A DNA stretch of 64,000 nucleotides from assembly GCA_023213315.1 (NCBI GenBank), contig JAKCPI010005066.1, positions 62,001-126,000 on the forward strand. The letters are read 5' to 3'. Below the pieces are notes generated by a model. The model worked only from the letters and a program-made list of their open reading frames with translations. It did not search any database and was not told where the DNA came from. Each line of letters begins with the position of its first letter. Position 1 is the first letter of the stretch. The position numbers and the translations under genes were made by a program. Origin of the DNA: Euborellia annulipes (Eukaryota > Arthropoda > Insecta > Dermaptera > Anisolabididae). Below are positions 33,512-45,080 of the stretch, piece by piece.

Positions 33512-34313
33512 TACCGTAAAATGGGACAACTTTGGACATCAGAAAATCTAGAGAAAGCTGTTGGGGAAGTGAAAAATACACTTTAAATCTAAGGAGAGCT
33601 TCAGAAAAATATATAACATAGACCTAATTAAACATTATATCTTAATTTCTGTCCTAATTTCCCATGTCTAAGACGAACATTGGACAGACCAATTGTTTTA
33701 GCATAAAAATCAATGTGTCCAATGTTATTATCCCGTTATAGGTTTAACTTTAGACATTTTTTTCTGAAATGATTTAATAATTTTCTGTAAAATTATACTG
33801 TAAACATGTTCAGTGTATTCTACTTAATATTGAAAATGAACGGTAGATTAATACTTGGACGATGTGGTAGATGGAATTTTTGAAGTACAAAACAATTTCA
33901 GAAAATTATCTTGATCTTATTTTTATTATCAGAAAGCATTTGGCTTACAAGTTTTTGCGCAAAAAACACCTGTTACGGCAATTCGCCTTCATCAGAGCCT
34001 TAACTGAAAAAAAATTGCAAAATTAGCAAAGATGAATCACAATACATTATATCACCATAATAGTTACAGTAAGATGTTTTTCTTTGATATAAAGTAAAAA
34101 AAAAATTACAATTTTTTAGTCATACCTCTCACTTATATGTATTTATAATAAAAATTCCAACTACATCATCGGCCAAGTATTAATCTACCGTTCATTTACT
34201 TATAGAACACTGAACTACACTAACTGCAAGATTGTTTTAATATTGTGAGAATAATTGTTTTGCTGTTTATGTTTGACGAATAAAATTGTCTAAAGTTCCC
34301 CTATTTTACAGTA
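33512..34313. mobile_element. 802-bp TA-flanked foldback element with inner foldback
   Basis: The outer inverted repeats are ACCGTAAAATGGGACAACTT and the complement of ACTGTAAAATAGGGGAACTT, each edged by TA. An inner inverted pair (GAACGGTAGATTAATACTTG and its complement near 34174-34195) lies within. The centre, on the minus strand, holds CTCTGATGAAGGCGAATTGC CGTAAC, a hammerhead-like motif seen in Penelope-type repeats. Possibly an older foldback inserted in a Tc1/mariner-like element. Confidence 0.7.
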
Positions 34314-34619
34314 CTAAAAAATTTTTTTATTGGGCAAAAATACTTTTTTTAACTCGCATTAATCAGTTCAGCTATTTGATTTCTTAAATAATAATAATAA
34401 ATTTTCTATTCTATAAAAAGCCTCAGATGCCAAAAGAGAAAAAATATTTATCTTGTTGTTTTATTTGTTGTTTTGCGGTTGGAAAATTATTATTATTTTT
34501 TTGTTTCCTCTATAGTTCAGTTTCCGATTCATTTTTATCCTTATTTTCACTCCACACCCCAATCTCTATGGTTGCGTTATGTTTTTCCTCACATATTTTA
34601 CTATATATATATATATAAA
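34314..34619. other. AT-rich spacer
   Basis: A short (TA)n run lies at 34601-34616. Nothing else was recognised. Confidence 0.4.
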
Positions 34620-34960
34620 GAGAGAGGGCGTTGCGAATCCCTCCTCGATATACGGCTGCCAGATTCTATAAAGTGCTAAAAAAGAGGCAATGGTGGTATC
34701 GTGGAAGGCGTGAAGAGAGAGAGAAAGGGGGGATGGTGAGAGGTTTCCGACACCCGGGCAAAAAAAATCCGGGGGGGATTTTTGGGGAACGTCGAGGGTG
34801 GAAAGATGAATTACGGGGTGTTGCCACCTCCGGCTTCGTCTTTCCTCGTTCCTTGCACATTCTTCTGGCGCCATAGGCCTCAAGCCAAGTCTCGTATACG
34901 CCTGTCTGCTTTGCATATATATGTAGATACAACGACCACTTGGAAAATGTTTGCATATAA
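34620..34960. promoter_or_regulatory. G+C-richer island, candidate enhancer
   Basis: About 330 bases of mixed composition (GGGCGTTGCGAATCCCTCC, ATACGGCTGCCAGATTC, GGTGTTGCCACCTCCGG). Six overlapping frames on both strands show the region is simply GC-rich rather than coding. Confidence 0.35.
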
Positions 34961-35735
34961 TTGTTAGGTCGTAAGAAAGAGAGAGGTGAGAGAAATTATT
35001 TAGAAATACAACATTTTCAAAAGAATCGTTTGTTTGTTTGTTTGCTTATTTCGCCTCTATATCACTATTTCCATATATAGAACTTCAAAAACACTTAACT
35101 AAAAATATCATACTTTATCTTTCTTTTATATTATTAAGTAATTTTTTTTTTCTATATTCATATATTCATATGATATTTTTATACATTTTTAGGCTTCTTT
35201 AAAATCTGATTTGATGGCATTTCGTAATAAATAAACAAACTTGACATCAAATTTTATTATTTTCGGTTAATCATTACATAAATTCTTCACATAAATTGAA
35301 TATTTTAAGTTACAAAAAAAATTAGAAAAAAACAGCAAGCCGATTAGGAATAAAATTTTTCTTTCAGACCACGGATGTGTAAATCCGCCTAGAAATTACA
35401 GTAATAGCAACCGCGCATGCCAGTTGGTCAATTGGGTTGCCTATCTTTCAGCATTAAAAAAAAACGATTGGAAATTAATTTATTTTCTATTTGTTGATGT
35501 TATTAATTTATAAATAAAGAAATTATATATAATATTTAAGATATTATATATATCGCGTAGGTAAGCCGCGAAACGGAGATTTATATAATTATAAAGTTTT
35601 TTATTAATATTTTATCAAATAAGCTTATAGCTATGAGTTTAAGGTAAAAGTCTTAAAATTGATATTTTCTAAAAATTTTCTTCTCTTTTAATCCTACACC
35701 TGATTAATTAATATATTACATATATACAATCTTAG
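34961..35735. other. AT-rich non-coding stretch
   Basis: A short mixed segment at about 35350-35455 (ATGTGTAAATCCGCC, CCGCGCATGCCAGTTGG) may be an old repeat or cis-element. Confidence 0.4.
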
Positions 35736-36236
35736 AAAAAAATCTGGTGTGACTGTTATTTATATTTTGTTACTATGGCAACCATATCCTATCTTTTACT
35801 ATGAAGTATAAGAGTAAAGTGGTCTTTAAACAATTTTGAGAGCAAAATGAGAATATACATTTTAAAGAGTATTTAAAAAATAATGGATTTTTGAATTTTA
35901 ATCAAAATCGTTAAAGCAAATTTTGAAGAAATCGACAAAAACTGAAAAAATATATCAGTTAAGTATTACTACTCTTTGGCAGAAATTGTTTAAAATCTTA
36001 TTTTCACTCTCCAGGGGAGTGTCAAACTTAAATATAAAATTTCAACATCGTAGCTAAATTCCTTCATGATTAAAATTGAACAGACAGACCATGTAGCGAA
36101 AACCACTTTTTTTGGACTCAAGGGACCTCAAGACGTACTGTATATATATCCATCTAAATCTCGACATCGAATGTTTTACATGAATTCAATACTTTTTCTC
36201 TCTATTTTTATACATATATAGGCAAGAGAAAGTAAA
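35736..36236 (+). mobile_element. Family A element lacking the hairpin stem
   Basis: It starts AAAAAATCTGGTGTGACTG, then jumps directly to ATTTTGTTACTATGGCAACC, so the hairpin and nearby block are deleted. The internal blocks and distal end (CATCTAAATCTCGACATCG, GGCAAGAGAAAGTA) are present. Confidence 0.75.
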
Positions 36237-36639
36237 ATTTTTCAATTAGCATCCTTAATGCTAAAAGCTATTCTTAATTGCACGAAATTAAAATCTATTC
36301 TTAATTAGTACAATAAAAGATAAATTTTTAATTTATTTTGGCAGAATATTTATTTATTTTTTTAATAAAAAAAAAGAATTGTTTTTTTCCCATTAGTACA
36401 TCCTTTGAAGATGTCATTGATATATTTATTCAGGTCACAACAACGTTTTATTTATCTCTGAGAGTCTAAGAGGACAAAGGGTTGAAAAACCCTTTTGATT
36501 TAGCCTCTTCAATCAAGTCCCTTATTTTCTATTATTTATATTATTAGATTAGTACAAATAGAGAGAGCCAATTAATTGGAGAGCGATATTGCAAAATAAT
36601 TGAACCCAAAGCTTTTTTTTTTATTATTAAATAGAAATA
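36237..36639. other. AT-rich spacer
   Basis: Nothing was recognised. Confidence 0.45.
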
Positions 36640-36900
36640 GATTAAGCCCTCAGCGTCTTTGGGCCCTTTTTCAGAAGGGTGTTTGCTGAAGGGAATCATT
36701 CGGCTAAGTCAATAGAAAACGAGGGGGAGTCGGGCGTTAAGTGACATTGAATGACTGTAATAAACCCAATGGAGAGATGCTATTATATAAAGATATATTT
36801 GCTTGCAGCCTCCCTTTAGTTGGCAAAAAGCAGCAGCAGTAGCATCGACATCGACATCGACCCTCTTGTCGAGTTAGATTTCTCTGAAAAGACCACTCAA
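36640..36900. promoter_or_regulatory. G+C-richer island, candidate enhancer
   Basis: It includes CCCTCAGCGTCTTTGGGCCC, GAATCATTCGGCTAAGTC, GGGAGTCGGGCGTTAAGTG and a CATCGA-repeat stretch near 36843-36860. It has no convincing frame and no second copy. Confidence 0.35.
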
Positions 36901-37296
36901 GAGACTTAAAAAAACTAAAAAAAAAAAAAAAAAGAAGAAAAATCTCTAACTTTTCTAATAAATATCATTAGAGATCATAAACATTCGAATCTCTCTGAGC
37001 ATTGTTTTGATATCTTAAGCTCAAGGTAAACGTGACTTGACTTAAGAACATACAGTAATTACCATCATCTTTATATATTTCTATTTCTATGGAATTTATT
37101 TATTTTTATGTTAAAATCTACCTTTGATTGAATTGAAAAACAATTAGTTAATTATTTTATTTTATAAAAATAAAATAAATTTTAGAACTAGTTGGAGAAT
37201 CTTGGGAAAAATTTTTATTATGGAATTAAAAAAAAAAAAATAATTTCTGTTAAAATTATAATCTCCGATTTACCATTGATTTATTTATAGGCCTAT
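36901..37296. other. AT-rich spacer
   Basis: Nothing was recognised. Confidence 0.45.
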
Positions 37297-37768
37297 TATT
37301 ATTATTATTATTTGAAATTTTTACCGGGATCTTCTCTTTACCTGAGGTGCTATCACGACACACACCTCAAACCCAACCGGCACCTCGTGAAGTTACCTTA
37401 TTTCCTATCTCTAACTCCTCCTGCTTTCATTTCTAGCTAGTGAACTAATCCTTATTTCGAATTCCACTCGATTCTTTTTATCCAACCCCTTATAAATTAG
37501 GGAGAATGTCCTAATCAAGGAGGGACGATCACTGAGAGGCAACCTTCTTTATATCCCTTCCACAGGATGGGATGTCACAGCAACTCCTCGTTTAGTTGCT
37601 TGGGGGCTATTGTGGTAGGACCCAATATTCCAATCCAGAGCGCACTTGAGGATTTGTTTACATTAAGATTAAGAAAATATTTTTAAAGACAAAATTCCAC
37701 ACCTTGTGAACACGAATCTTTTTTGTAGAAGCCGACACCCTAGCCTGCTACACCAGGAAGCACCTATT
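37297..37768 (-). mobile_element. Long tRNA-headed SINE-like element with (AAT)n tail
   Basis: On the minus strand the head reads CTGGTGTAGCAGGCTAGGG (A-box-like) and AAGATTCGTGTTCACAAGG (B-box-like). A body of about 400 mixed-composition bases follows, and an (AAT)n tail lies at 37297-37312. The single element call rests on head, body and tail being in the right order. Confidence 0.5.
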
Positions 37769-39359
37769 TTTTTAATCAAAATCATACATTCATGTATAAA
37801 AGCAGAGAAAAATATTATCCTCAACAGTAAAAAAAAAACGGGACATTTTTTTCTTAAAATTGTAAAATTATAAAAAAGTTAGATGATAATAAAAATATAC
37901 TAGATATTGTAATGTACTCTAGGACGGGATTTCTCTCTCCCTTCCCTTTCCTTCTCCAAATATTGCCCGAGTTCAACGACCACTTGAATTAAAATTAATT
38001 AAATTTACTCTATGATACAATTGAGATACTTCAAGGAAGAGGAGATCTCGTAATTAATTTCAACTACTTTCAAATGATCAAAGGACCAAAATTAAATAAT
38101 AAGTAATATCAATATATTATTTTAAGTACGTTGTAAAGTTTCTTGACTATTTAATTAATAAAATTTATTAATTTCAAGAGAAAGATTGTTTGTTGCCAAT
38201 AACAAATAAAACAAGACAAATATTCACAATTTGGAGCCTATTAGGAAAAAGTCTTAGGTTTTTTTTTGATCGTGAGGCCTACGTCTATTTTCAAAATTTT
38301 TTGAAGTCTTTATTGTCTGTAATCATCTCACAACAGCTCCTATTTTGAAATTTCTTTTAGCTATTGAATGCTGGGTCACTCTACTGTAGAGAAAAAAAAA
38401 TTAAACCTTGAATTTTTTAAATAAAGTTGTTTCTATTCTAATCACAAAACCAACTAATAGTCTACTTTATGTATCTAAAAAATCTATTGAAACAAAAATA
38501 AAAAAATACAAAGTCAATTTCGTGCAGATAATTTTCTATACTTTTTCCCTCCTGTTTTTCTATGAACTCCATTAAATTATTAGAAATTTAGATTTTGAAT
38601 ATTTATTAGAAAGAGAATTCCCTTTGAATCATGGAATTTAATATTAATATTTTATTGAAGGGTTGAGTATAGTAATAATACCTGGATAAAAAAAAAAAAA
38701 AGATTGCATCAACCTCGCTACATAAAAACAGGTCTATTTAGTATTTTCAATAAACTAAACAGAATTAAGAAAGAATTCATGCAATCGAATATTGACAAAT
38801 GAAACAGTGCATTATTTCAGTTTAAAATATGTACAGAAATTTGTAAAAAATTATTATTTTAATTATAACTTTTTTTTTTAATTTTTAAAAATATAATTGT
38901 AAAATTTTTATGGGAAAAAAGTTTTATTTAATTTTAAATACCTATGTACAAAAATTATTAAAAAGTAAAAAAATACTTAAAATTACAAATACCTAAAACA
39001 TTAAAATTTTTTTTCTCAATCTAACCAATAAATTAAAAAAAAATCTCGGTAGATGAGTTTTCTAATTTAGGTGATTTTAGGTGGCCCGAACCCATTTTTT
39101 TTAGGTTTTTCAAAATTTGGTTAAACAACTCCAGAACACATAAGTCGAAAAAGTAATTTGTCCATTTCGCGTTTGGAGTCAAGGAAAGAAAAAGGTGAAA
39201 ACCTAAGAATTCGGTCCCTACTTATAAGTTATAAATAATCAAAAGCCATCTCTTTATGTCAGATAATTAAAATTGTGACTTTGTTCGTTACAATAATTAA
39301 TAAAATGAATATCAGATTAAAAAATTTATCAAAAAATCGTGTATTTTTATAATATTTCT
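37769..39359. other. AT-rich stretch with a small CT-rich island
   Basis: The bases at 37915-37995 (AGGACGGGATTTCTCTCTCC, TTGCCCGAGTTCAACGACC) might be a cis-element. The remaining 1.3 kb is A/T-rich with no feature recognised. Confidence 0.4.
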
Positions 39360-39600
39360 CAAGTATTTTCGTAATCGTACTCGCATCTCCGAGGGCACGA
39401 GGGCCTCATTTTGTGCTTACTATTATAAATATTAATACGTGAATCAATCAGTTGCGGCCAATTGGCGACGAGATAGCTTCTAATCACACTTATCAACTAA
39501 TTGGTTGAGAAAATCACTTTGATCACACCGTCTCTAATCTAATCATTCCTTTATCACATCTCCTTATCACCTATTGATGAATTTAATATAGGATGGTTTT
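39360..39600. promoter_or_regulatory. G+C-richer island with homeodomain-like words, candidate enhancer
   Basis: It holds CATCTCCGAGGGCACGAGGG, ATCAATCAGTTGCGGCC, CAATTGGCGACGAGATAG and two ATCAC words spaced along TTTGATCACACCG. It is unique-looking and non-coding. Confidence 0.35.
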
Positions 39601-39942
39601 TTCTTGTAAGAAATCTAATAATACACATGTTTAATTAATCTAGTTTTTTTTTTTTTTTTATTTGAAGAAAAAGTAGCGATTAAATAGAGTAGCTCTACTT
39701 TGAAGATGAAAGCTTAATAATTCGTCTTGGCCGCCTAAGAAGTGGCTTCTGTCGCAATTGTTTATTAATTGAATCCTTATCTGGCAATTTTTTTTTATTT
39801 ATTTAATTTTCATTAAAAAATTAAACTTGGAGAAAAAATATTATCAATTTTTTTTTATATATTTCATTTGAATTGAAAAAAATATAAAATATTTATAATT
39901 TGGATAATATATGTTAAATCTATGAAATCGAAATATTTCGGT
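39601..39942. other. AT-rich spacer
   Basis: Nothing was recognised. Confidence 0.45.
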
Positions 39943-40120
39943 CCTTGGGGCATAGCTCAATAGTAGACTTTCTGCCTCTTGTGCTAGGAGTCAAGGGTTT
40001 GCATCCCGTCTTATGCGACAAAAATTTTATTAATTTATAATTTTGGTAGCTAATCCAATTGAAATAAATAGAGGCCTTTGATGGCGAAAAAGACCTTAAA
40101 TAGAATAAAAAAAAAAAAAA
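39943..40120 (+). mobile_element. tRNA-derived SINE-2, full-length-looking
   Basis: The head has GGGGCATAGCTCAATAGTAG (A-box-like) and CAAGGGTTTGCATCCCG (B-box-like). The body has TTTTGGTAGC..AATTGAAATAAATAG and the tail has GGCCTTTGATGGCGAAAAAG ACCTTAAATA with poly-A. The head is related to a tRNA such as Ala/Val type, but it lacks a paired acceptor stem. Confidence 0.8.
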
Positions 40121-40321
40121 TTGAAATATTTCTTAGTATTGGCAGGTATTACTTAGAGATTTATTTTCTCGTAAAATATTTTGTTTTTTTAATTATAACT
40201 ATTAATTTTATTTAAATTGTTTACCCTTTTTTCAAGAAAGCCCTTTCATAATTAATTTCACTGATTTAACAAAAAAAAAAAAAAAAAAAAATTATATTTT
40301 GGTATAACTTTAAAATAACAT
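40121..40321. other. AT-rich spacer with poly-A
   Basis: Nothing was recognised. Confidence 0.4.
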
Positions 40322-40395
40322 CTGGATTGGTGGCCCAGATGGAGAAGGTTGTTGAACGCCCGCTGAAAGCCATCGAAAAAAAAAATTATTTTTCA
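40322..40395 (+). mobile_element. Repeat C, copy 3 (truncated)
   Basis: CTGGATTGGTGGCCCAGATG, GAGAAGGTTGTTGAACGCCC and GCTGAAAGCCATCGA match copy 1 at 18818-18960. The tail is missing. Confidence 0.6.
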
Positions 40396-40740
40396 TAATA
40401 GATATGTATTGTAAAGTCTTCATAGTCCCAGCAGTTAAATTGTTTACCCTTTTTTCAAGAAAGCCCTGAATGAGAAAAAGTGTGAATGTTTAAAAAAAAT
40501 AAATAAATAATAATAATAAAAGAAGGAACTGTAAATCACAAGCTCTTTATTTTGGTAACTTGGGTGGTCTACCTCCCAGGCGAGATAATTTTTTATTTAT
40601 TAAAACTCTCATGAAATTCTAATGAACAAGAGAGATTTCATCAGTTTTTATTAAAATTTAATTTCAAATTCACTTTTTGTTAAATTTTCCAAATAAATAA
40701 ATTTATTCAAGAAATGTGCTGATTTTAAGCCTGTAGTGGT
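40396..40740. other. AT-rich stretch with SINE-1 tail fragment
   Basis: GAATGAGAAAAAGTGTGAAT at 40467-40486 plus poly-A is the extreme 3' end of SINE-1. TTTACCCTTTTTTCAAGAAA GCCCT occurs twice (near 40220 and 40443), a short direct duplication. Confidence 0.5.
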
Positions 40741-40880
40741 TTTTTTGGTTAATTAACGAACTTGTAAGGATCCAGAAGCCTCGAAAGGACAGTTGACACG
40801 TACACAACAGTCCTAATAATTTCCATTTCCCTGGATGGAATTGATCGAGCTCCTCCCACCCATCTCAAACGTTTTTTTAA
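40741..40880. promoter_or_regulatory. Short island, candidate cis-element
   Basis: AAGGATCCAGAAGCCTCGAA, GACAGTTGACACGTACAC and GATCGAGCTCCTCCCACCC. Unique-looking and non-coding. Confidence 0.3.
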
Positions 40881-41099
40881 TTAACAACATCTTTTCTGTT
40901 AAACAAAAACTGGTATGGAGATATTTTACACTTTAAAATAATGATTCATTCATAAATTTAAAAAAAAAAAATAATACAAAGGATTTTGTCAAATATAAAA
41001 ATTGTAGGTTTTGCCATATTTACCCGCTAAGCACAAATCTTTCTTTTTAAGGTTTTCTTTTGATGGAAATTTTATATATATAAAAAGAACGATAAACTT
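40881..41099. other. AT-rich spacer
   Basis: Nothing was recognised. Confidence 0.4.
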
Positions 41100-41570
41100 A
41101 AATGGGACTAGATAGAAAAAGAAGACGACATCAACAACAACAAGAGTGTTGATTGCATTTTCTCACAATCTCTCTTATTTTGCTCGAGTTTATATAGAAA
41201 CGAATGGAAACAAATGGGGGACCGTTCCAGAGGGGCTTTTTGCTCGTTTCCTTCGCGGTGTGTTGAACCTGACACAGCTATCGACTAAAATGGGAACTTA
41301 TTGCCTTTGCCTGGCGTTAAGCCACCCCCTTAAAAATCGAAAGTGGGTGGTTTGAAAGGGGATCTGGGCGGGGGCGGGGGGCACACCGTTTTAAGCCCAT
41401 ACACGGATGTCTGTTTGTTTTTCAGAGGAAAAACACGACAAAAACTCTCGGACTGACCATGGGGGCCCATGTTCTAATCATCTGCACATAAAACGAGAAA
41501 AATGTCACGTTACATTCCTATTAATCTAGATTAAGTTTGACACTAATACGCCGGGTGAGATTATATCTAA
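41100..41570. promoter_or_regulatory. Long G+C-richer island, candidate enhancer
   Basis: About 450 bases including GGGGACCGTTCCAGAGGGG, CTTCGCGGTGTGTTGAACC, TGGCGTTAAGCCACCCCC and a G-rich tract at 41360-41382. The 69-codon frame is not family-like. It is among the larger unique-looking islands. Confidence 0.4.
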
Positions 41571-42340
41571 ACACACTTTTTTCTTTTTTTTTTTTTTTTG
41601 AATAAATATAGAGTTAGATATGTATTTTTCGATTTGAATATGGAGTGATAATATCAATTGCGACATGAAAGAAATAAAATAAAACAAGGACATTCAATAT
41701 TATTGATTAATAAATTAATTATTCTCTCTTCAATGTTTATGTTTAGTTTTAAATTTGTTTTTTTAATTTTTGTTAATTACTGGACATTTGATTATATTTA
41801 AAATTATTAATTTTATGAAAAGCTCTCACGTTAAAAAAAAAAAAATTACAGTTAAATAAATAAAAATAAAACATAAAGCCACACCTCATTTTATAATTAC
41901 TCCAACAATAGGAGGGACCTTCTTTTTTAGCAATTTTTAATACTGTATTAATTATAGCCACAAAAAAGTTCATTTTATTTTTGCTTATTTCCATACCAAA
42001 TTAAAATTCAATTCGATTCAAAAATAAAAAAACTTTTCAAAAATAATCATCTCATTAGAATTTTTTTAATTTCAATTTTTAAGCCACTTTGTAGTTTACA
42101 TTTGTATATTTATTATATTACTAGCTTCCAACTCTTTCTGTTCTGAATCCTGAGGTAACCCAGAAGTTGGCGTAGCTTAACTAAATCAAACCCAGGGGGG
42201 CTGTTCCTCTTGGCCTAGGACCGCCGACATAACTAAAATTAAAAATAAAATTTTCTTTCAATATTCTAATGACTATTTTGTTTCTGCTCTAATTAAAAAT
42301 TGAAAACATCACACCATTCTAATATTAGGTTATTGATCAA
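41571..42340. other. AT-rich non-coding stretch
   Basis: The bases at 42125-42225 (ACTCTTTCTGTTCTGAATCC, TTGGCCTAGGACCGCCGAC) are mixed but unrecognised. Confidence 0.4.
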
Positions 42341-42545
42341 CATGGGCGTAACTAGGAGGATTCCGGAGGGGGGGGGGGCCTGGCTCTCCCAGAAACTTCC
42401 CAGCCCAAAGAAAAATTGAAACAATATGGTTTTATAAATTAAAATAAATTTTGTTTTGTTGGAATTTATTATTAATTTCCAGCCTGAAGATGGTGACGAA
42501 ACTGTAATTCTGTGCAGAATTGCAATAAATTCCATTAAAACAAAA
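42341..42545. mobile_element. hAT-like element end plus Penelope-like motif fragment
   Basis: CATGGGCGTAACTAGGAGG followed by a poly-G run is the style of hAT-like ends in this window. Further right, CAGCCTGAAGATGGTGACGA AACTG (42479-42503) resembles the CTGAAGA..CGAAAC motif of Penelope-like 3' regions. AAACAAAATTTGTTTT is a small palindrome at the edge. Confidence 0.4.
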
Positions 42546-42656
42546 TTTGTTTTATTTTAACAAGGAAATATACTTCGAGTAAACTTCCTATTTAAATTAT
42601 AATTAATAAATATATAAATATTTCAAATAATAAAGTATCTATGGCTTCTACAATCT

Positions 42657-42868
42657 TGTACAGTGTGCGCCACAAGTGCCTGATCTGCTCGAGAGTGGAG
42701 CCTTGAGCTTAGTCAACCAAATCAATATTTTTAAAATAAATAAATCATCATTTTTTAATGCAACTGAAGTGGAAAAGCTACTTTTAAGGTTACACTTCCG
42801 AAAGCTAAGCATTTTGGTAGCCTAAGCTCAAAGTTCCACTTTCGAGCACTTGTGGCGCTCACTGTACA
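42657..42868. mobile_element. 212-bp TA-flanked MITE
   Basis: CAGTGTGCGCCACAAGTG at the left and CACTTGTGGCGCTCACTG at the right are inverted repeats, each followed outward by TA. Pairing continues imperfectly through GAGTGGAGCCTTGAGCTTAG. A Tc1/mariner-like origin is plausible. No frame. Confidence 0.8.
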
Positions 42869-43439
42869 TCCTAAATTCAGCACCATTTAACGTTGTCTAA
42901 CAACACAGATCTGTTCTTTTTTCTTCTTGCAAAGTAAAAATAAATTTAATTATTCCATGTACGGTATTTTATAAAATATTTCTCTCTTCAAAATCTTATG
43001 GAACGAATTTAATAAATAAGTCTACAATATTAATTGATTTTTGATCTCTGTAATCAATGGCTTTGATTAATTAATTTTTCTCTTTTATATTCTTATGTTG
43101 ACAATAGTTTTAAAATGTTTCTCTTGTCAATTTCACACTTGATTGTATCGAGAAAAAAAAAATATCCAAATCCTGTTCTCTTTTTTTTTTCAATAAAAAA
43201 AAAAAGAGAGAAGGGGAGAAAAAGAAAAAAACATCTCATTTTCTTAAAGTGTCTGAAAAAAAAGAGAGTGAGGACTGGGATTTGTTTTGTATTGACTAAC
43301 TCAGTGAGCGAATCATGAGGCGGCGGAGGGGGGGGGGCTGTTGGTTCATTGGTTGCTAGCTTCATGTATAAATCCCAATCCAACAAAAAAAAAAAGAGGA
43401 AAAAAAAATCGGGAAAAAATGACTGGTATAAAAACAATA
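42869..43439. other. AT-rich non-coding stretch
   Basis: The 114-codon minus frame here is made of phenylalanine and proline runs from poly-A/poly-G sequence and is not a gene. Confidence 0.5.
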
Positions 43440-43760
43440 GGCAAGTGGAAGTGGGGAAGGCCGGGTGATTGATCGAGCTGAAGGGCCCCGAGGGGGGTAG
43501 GCATACTGGGGTGAGTCCAACCCCTGAAGCCGCGAGCCTCTCTTTCGCCCCGACACGCTAATGAAATTTGCCACATCAGTGTCCATTTATCTTCCAATGC
43601 GTTTAACTTGCAATATATCCATTAGGTAATCACTCAGAATAACCCTACGAGCTTGACTGCCCTCCCCACCCCTAAATATCTATATATATAGGCCTACGAT
43701 GCACTGCATTTTGGTGGGGGAGGCAGGCGCTTTAAGGGGGAGAAATTACGTTTACATTTT
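43440..43760. promoter_or_regulatory. G+C-richer island, candidate cis-element
   Basis: GGGGAAGGCCGGGTGATTG, GAAGGGCCCCGAGGGGGG, GAAGCCGCGAGCCTCTC and TTGACTGCCCTCCCCACC. Two minus frames overlap in different phases; neither looks like a protein family. Confidence 0.35.
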
Positions 43761-44056
43761 ACAATGAACTCGGGGAAATTAATTGAGTTTCTTTCAACCA
43801 TAAAACACGCGAAACCTTTATTTCATTGAAACCTCAATTTAAAGTCATTATAAAGCAAAAGGAAAAAATATATATCAATCTGTTTGCATAAATTTATTAT
43901 TATACAAATTTTACACCATTCTTTCTAATCAAATTAAGATTAAAATTTAAAATAGATTTGGTATTTGAAAAAAAAAAAAAACACATTCTAGAGAAGTGAA
44001 ATTTATATTCAAGGTTAGGAAATTTTCAAATTCTTCCAAATAATTTTTATTGAGTA
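43761..44056. other. AT-rich spacer
   Basis: Nothing was recognised. Confidence 0.4.
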
Positions 44057-44581
44057 CACTGTAAAAAAAAAAATCTTAATTTTAGTGTGTTTTGGAATAC
44101 TAAATTTACAATTTTTTCTTGTAAATGATAACTATTATGCATCTGTCTACTAAATTACAAATTTATGCGTTCAACTAATTTTTTTTTTCAACATTTTAAA
44201 ATTACAATTTTCTATGTATTGTATATATTGTAATTTTACATACATATAGTAATTTTCGTTAAAAATTGTGTTGTAATTTTCGAAAGCAGTTTTGGATTAA
44301 TAGAACCACGTCAAATTAAGTATCTTAAAAAAGTATGGTCTTAACAAAGTAAATAGTCGAGCTGGTAAAGGCGTCGTACAAGTTCATATATGAAGGAAAG
44401 AAACCAAGAACTCGAGTTCAAATCCCTCGAGGGACAAGTTTTTTTTCTCGCTCGTGTCAAATTGCTTTCTAAAATTACAAAATATTTTCACTCTAATTTT
44501 CAAATGGCTCACTATGTTTTTGTTTATTTAATTTACTTCCTACACAAAAATTGTAAAATCACCAAAAATTTTTTTACAGTG
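44057..44581. mobile_element. 525-bp MITE with CACTG ends containing a tRNA-like SINE head
   Basis: CACTGTAAAAAAAAA at the left and TTTTTTTACAGTG at the right are inverted, and interior AAATTACAA/TTGTAATTT words repeat. At 44352-44435 a + strand tRNA-like promoter appears (GTCGAGCTGGTAAAGGCG, then CTCGAGTTCAAATCCCTCG). Clear target duplications were not found. Confidence 0.6.
44352..44435 (+). mobile_element. tRNA-like SINE head, copy 1
   Basis: A-box-like GAGCTGGTAAAGGCGTC and B-box-like GAGTTCAAATCCCTCG, with AAACCAAGAACTCGAGTTCA shared, inverted, with 45849-45920. Its place inside a CACTG-ended element could mean nesting or that the head is part of the element. Confidence 0.55.
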
Positions 44582-44599
44582 TCGATAATGTCATGTAAT

Positions 44600-45080
44600 A
44601 ATTGAATTTTTGATTGTTTTTCGAGGTATGAATGTATTGAGTCTATTCGCGGCGACTTGTTTTTGTTCCCTGGTAACGTCATTGCGCACGAAATTTTTTC
44701 TGTTCTTCTGCGCACATACCCCCTCTCTAGATCAACCGCATGGCATTGGAGGGGGTACCGATTGGAGGGTGTGCAGCGTTTTGTAACCTTTGAAATGCAC
44801 GAATCGACCGTACATAAAGTTTCAATTTCAAAAATACCGCTCCATTATATTTGGTCTTGTAAATAGATGATGGAGAAAAATGTTACATTTAAAATCTCTA
44901 AAGCTCGGAGAGATTATAAGAATATATTTAAAGATGGCCACCAATTTAAACTTGCCCCCTTTTAGGCTGCGGTCTCTTAAGGCGCTTTTCCTCGCCTTCT
45001 CTCTCTCTGTCTCTCTCTTAATACCCGTTAGTACTCAGAAAGCTTTTGTACTTGGACCCACCCACTACTTGCCCCGCCCA
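44600..45080. promoter_or_regulatory. Long G+C-richer island, candidate enhancer
   Basis: It includes CTATTCGCGGCGACTTG, GGTAACGTCATTGCGCACG, GATCAACCGCATGGCATTGG, CTGCGGTCTCTTAAGGCGC and GACCCACCCACTACTTGCC. Two short frames are split between it and are not family-like. Confidence 0.38.

Noticed and set aside
34566..34967. Six overlapping frames of 61-116 codons on both strands
   Set aside because: Multiple frames open at once indicate GC-rich non-coding DNA; none resembles a known family.
42869..43600. Minus-strand frames of 74-114 codons near 43093-43597
   Set aside because: They consist of phenylalanine, proline and lysine runs produced by homopolymers and overlap one another in different phases.
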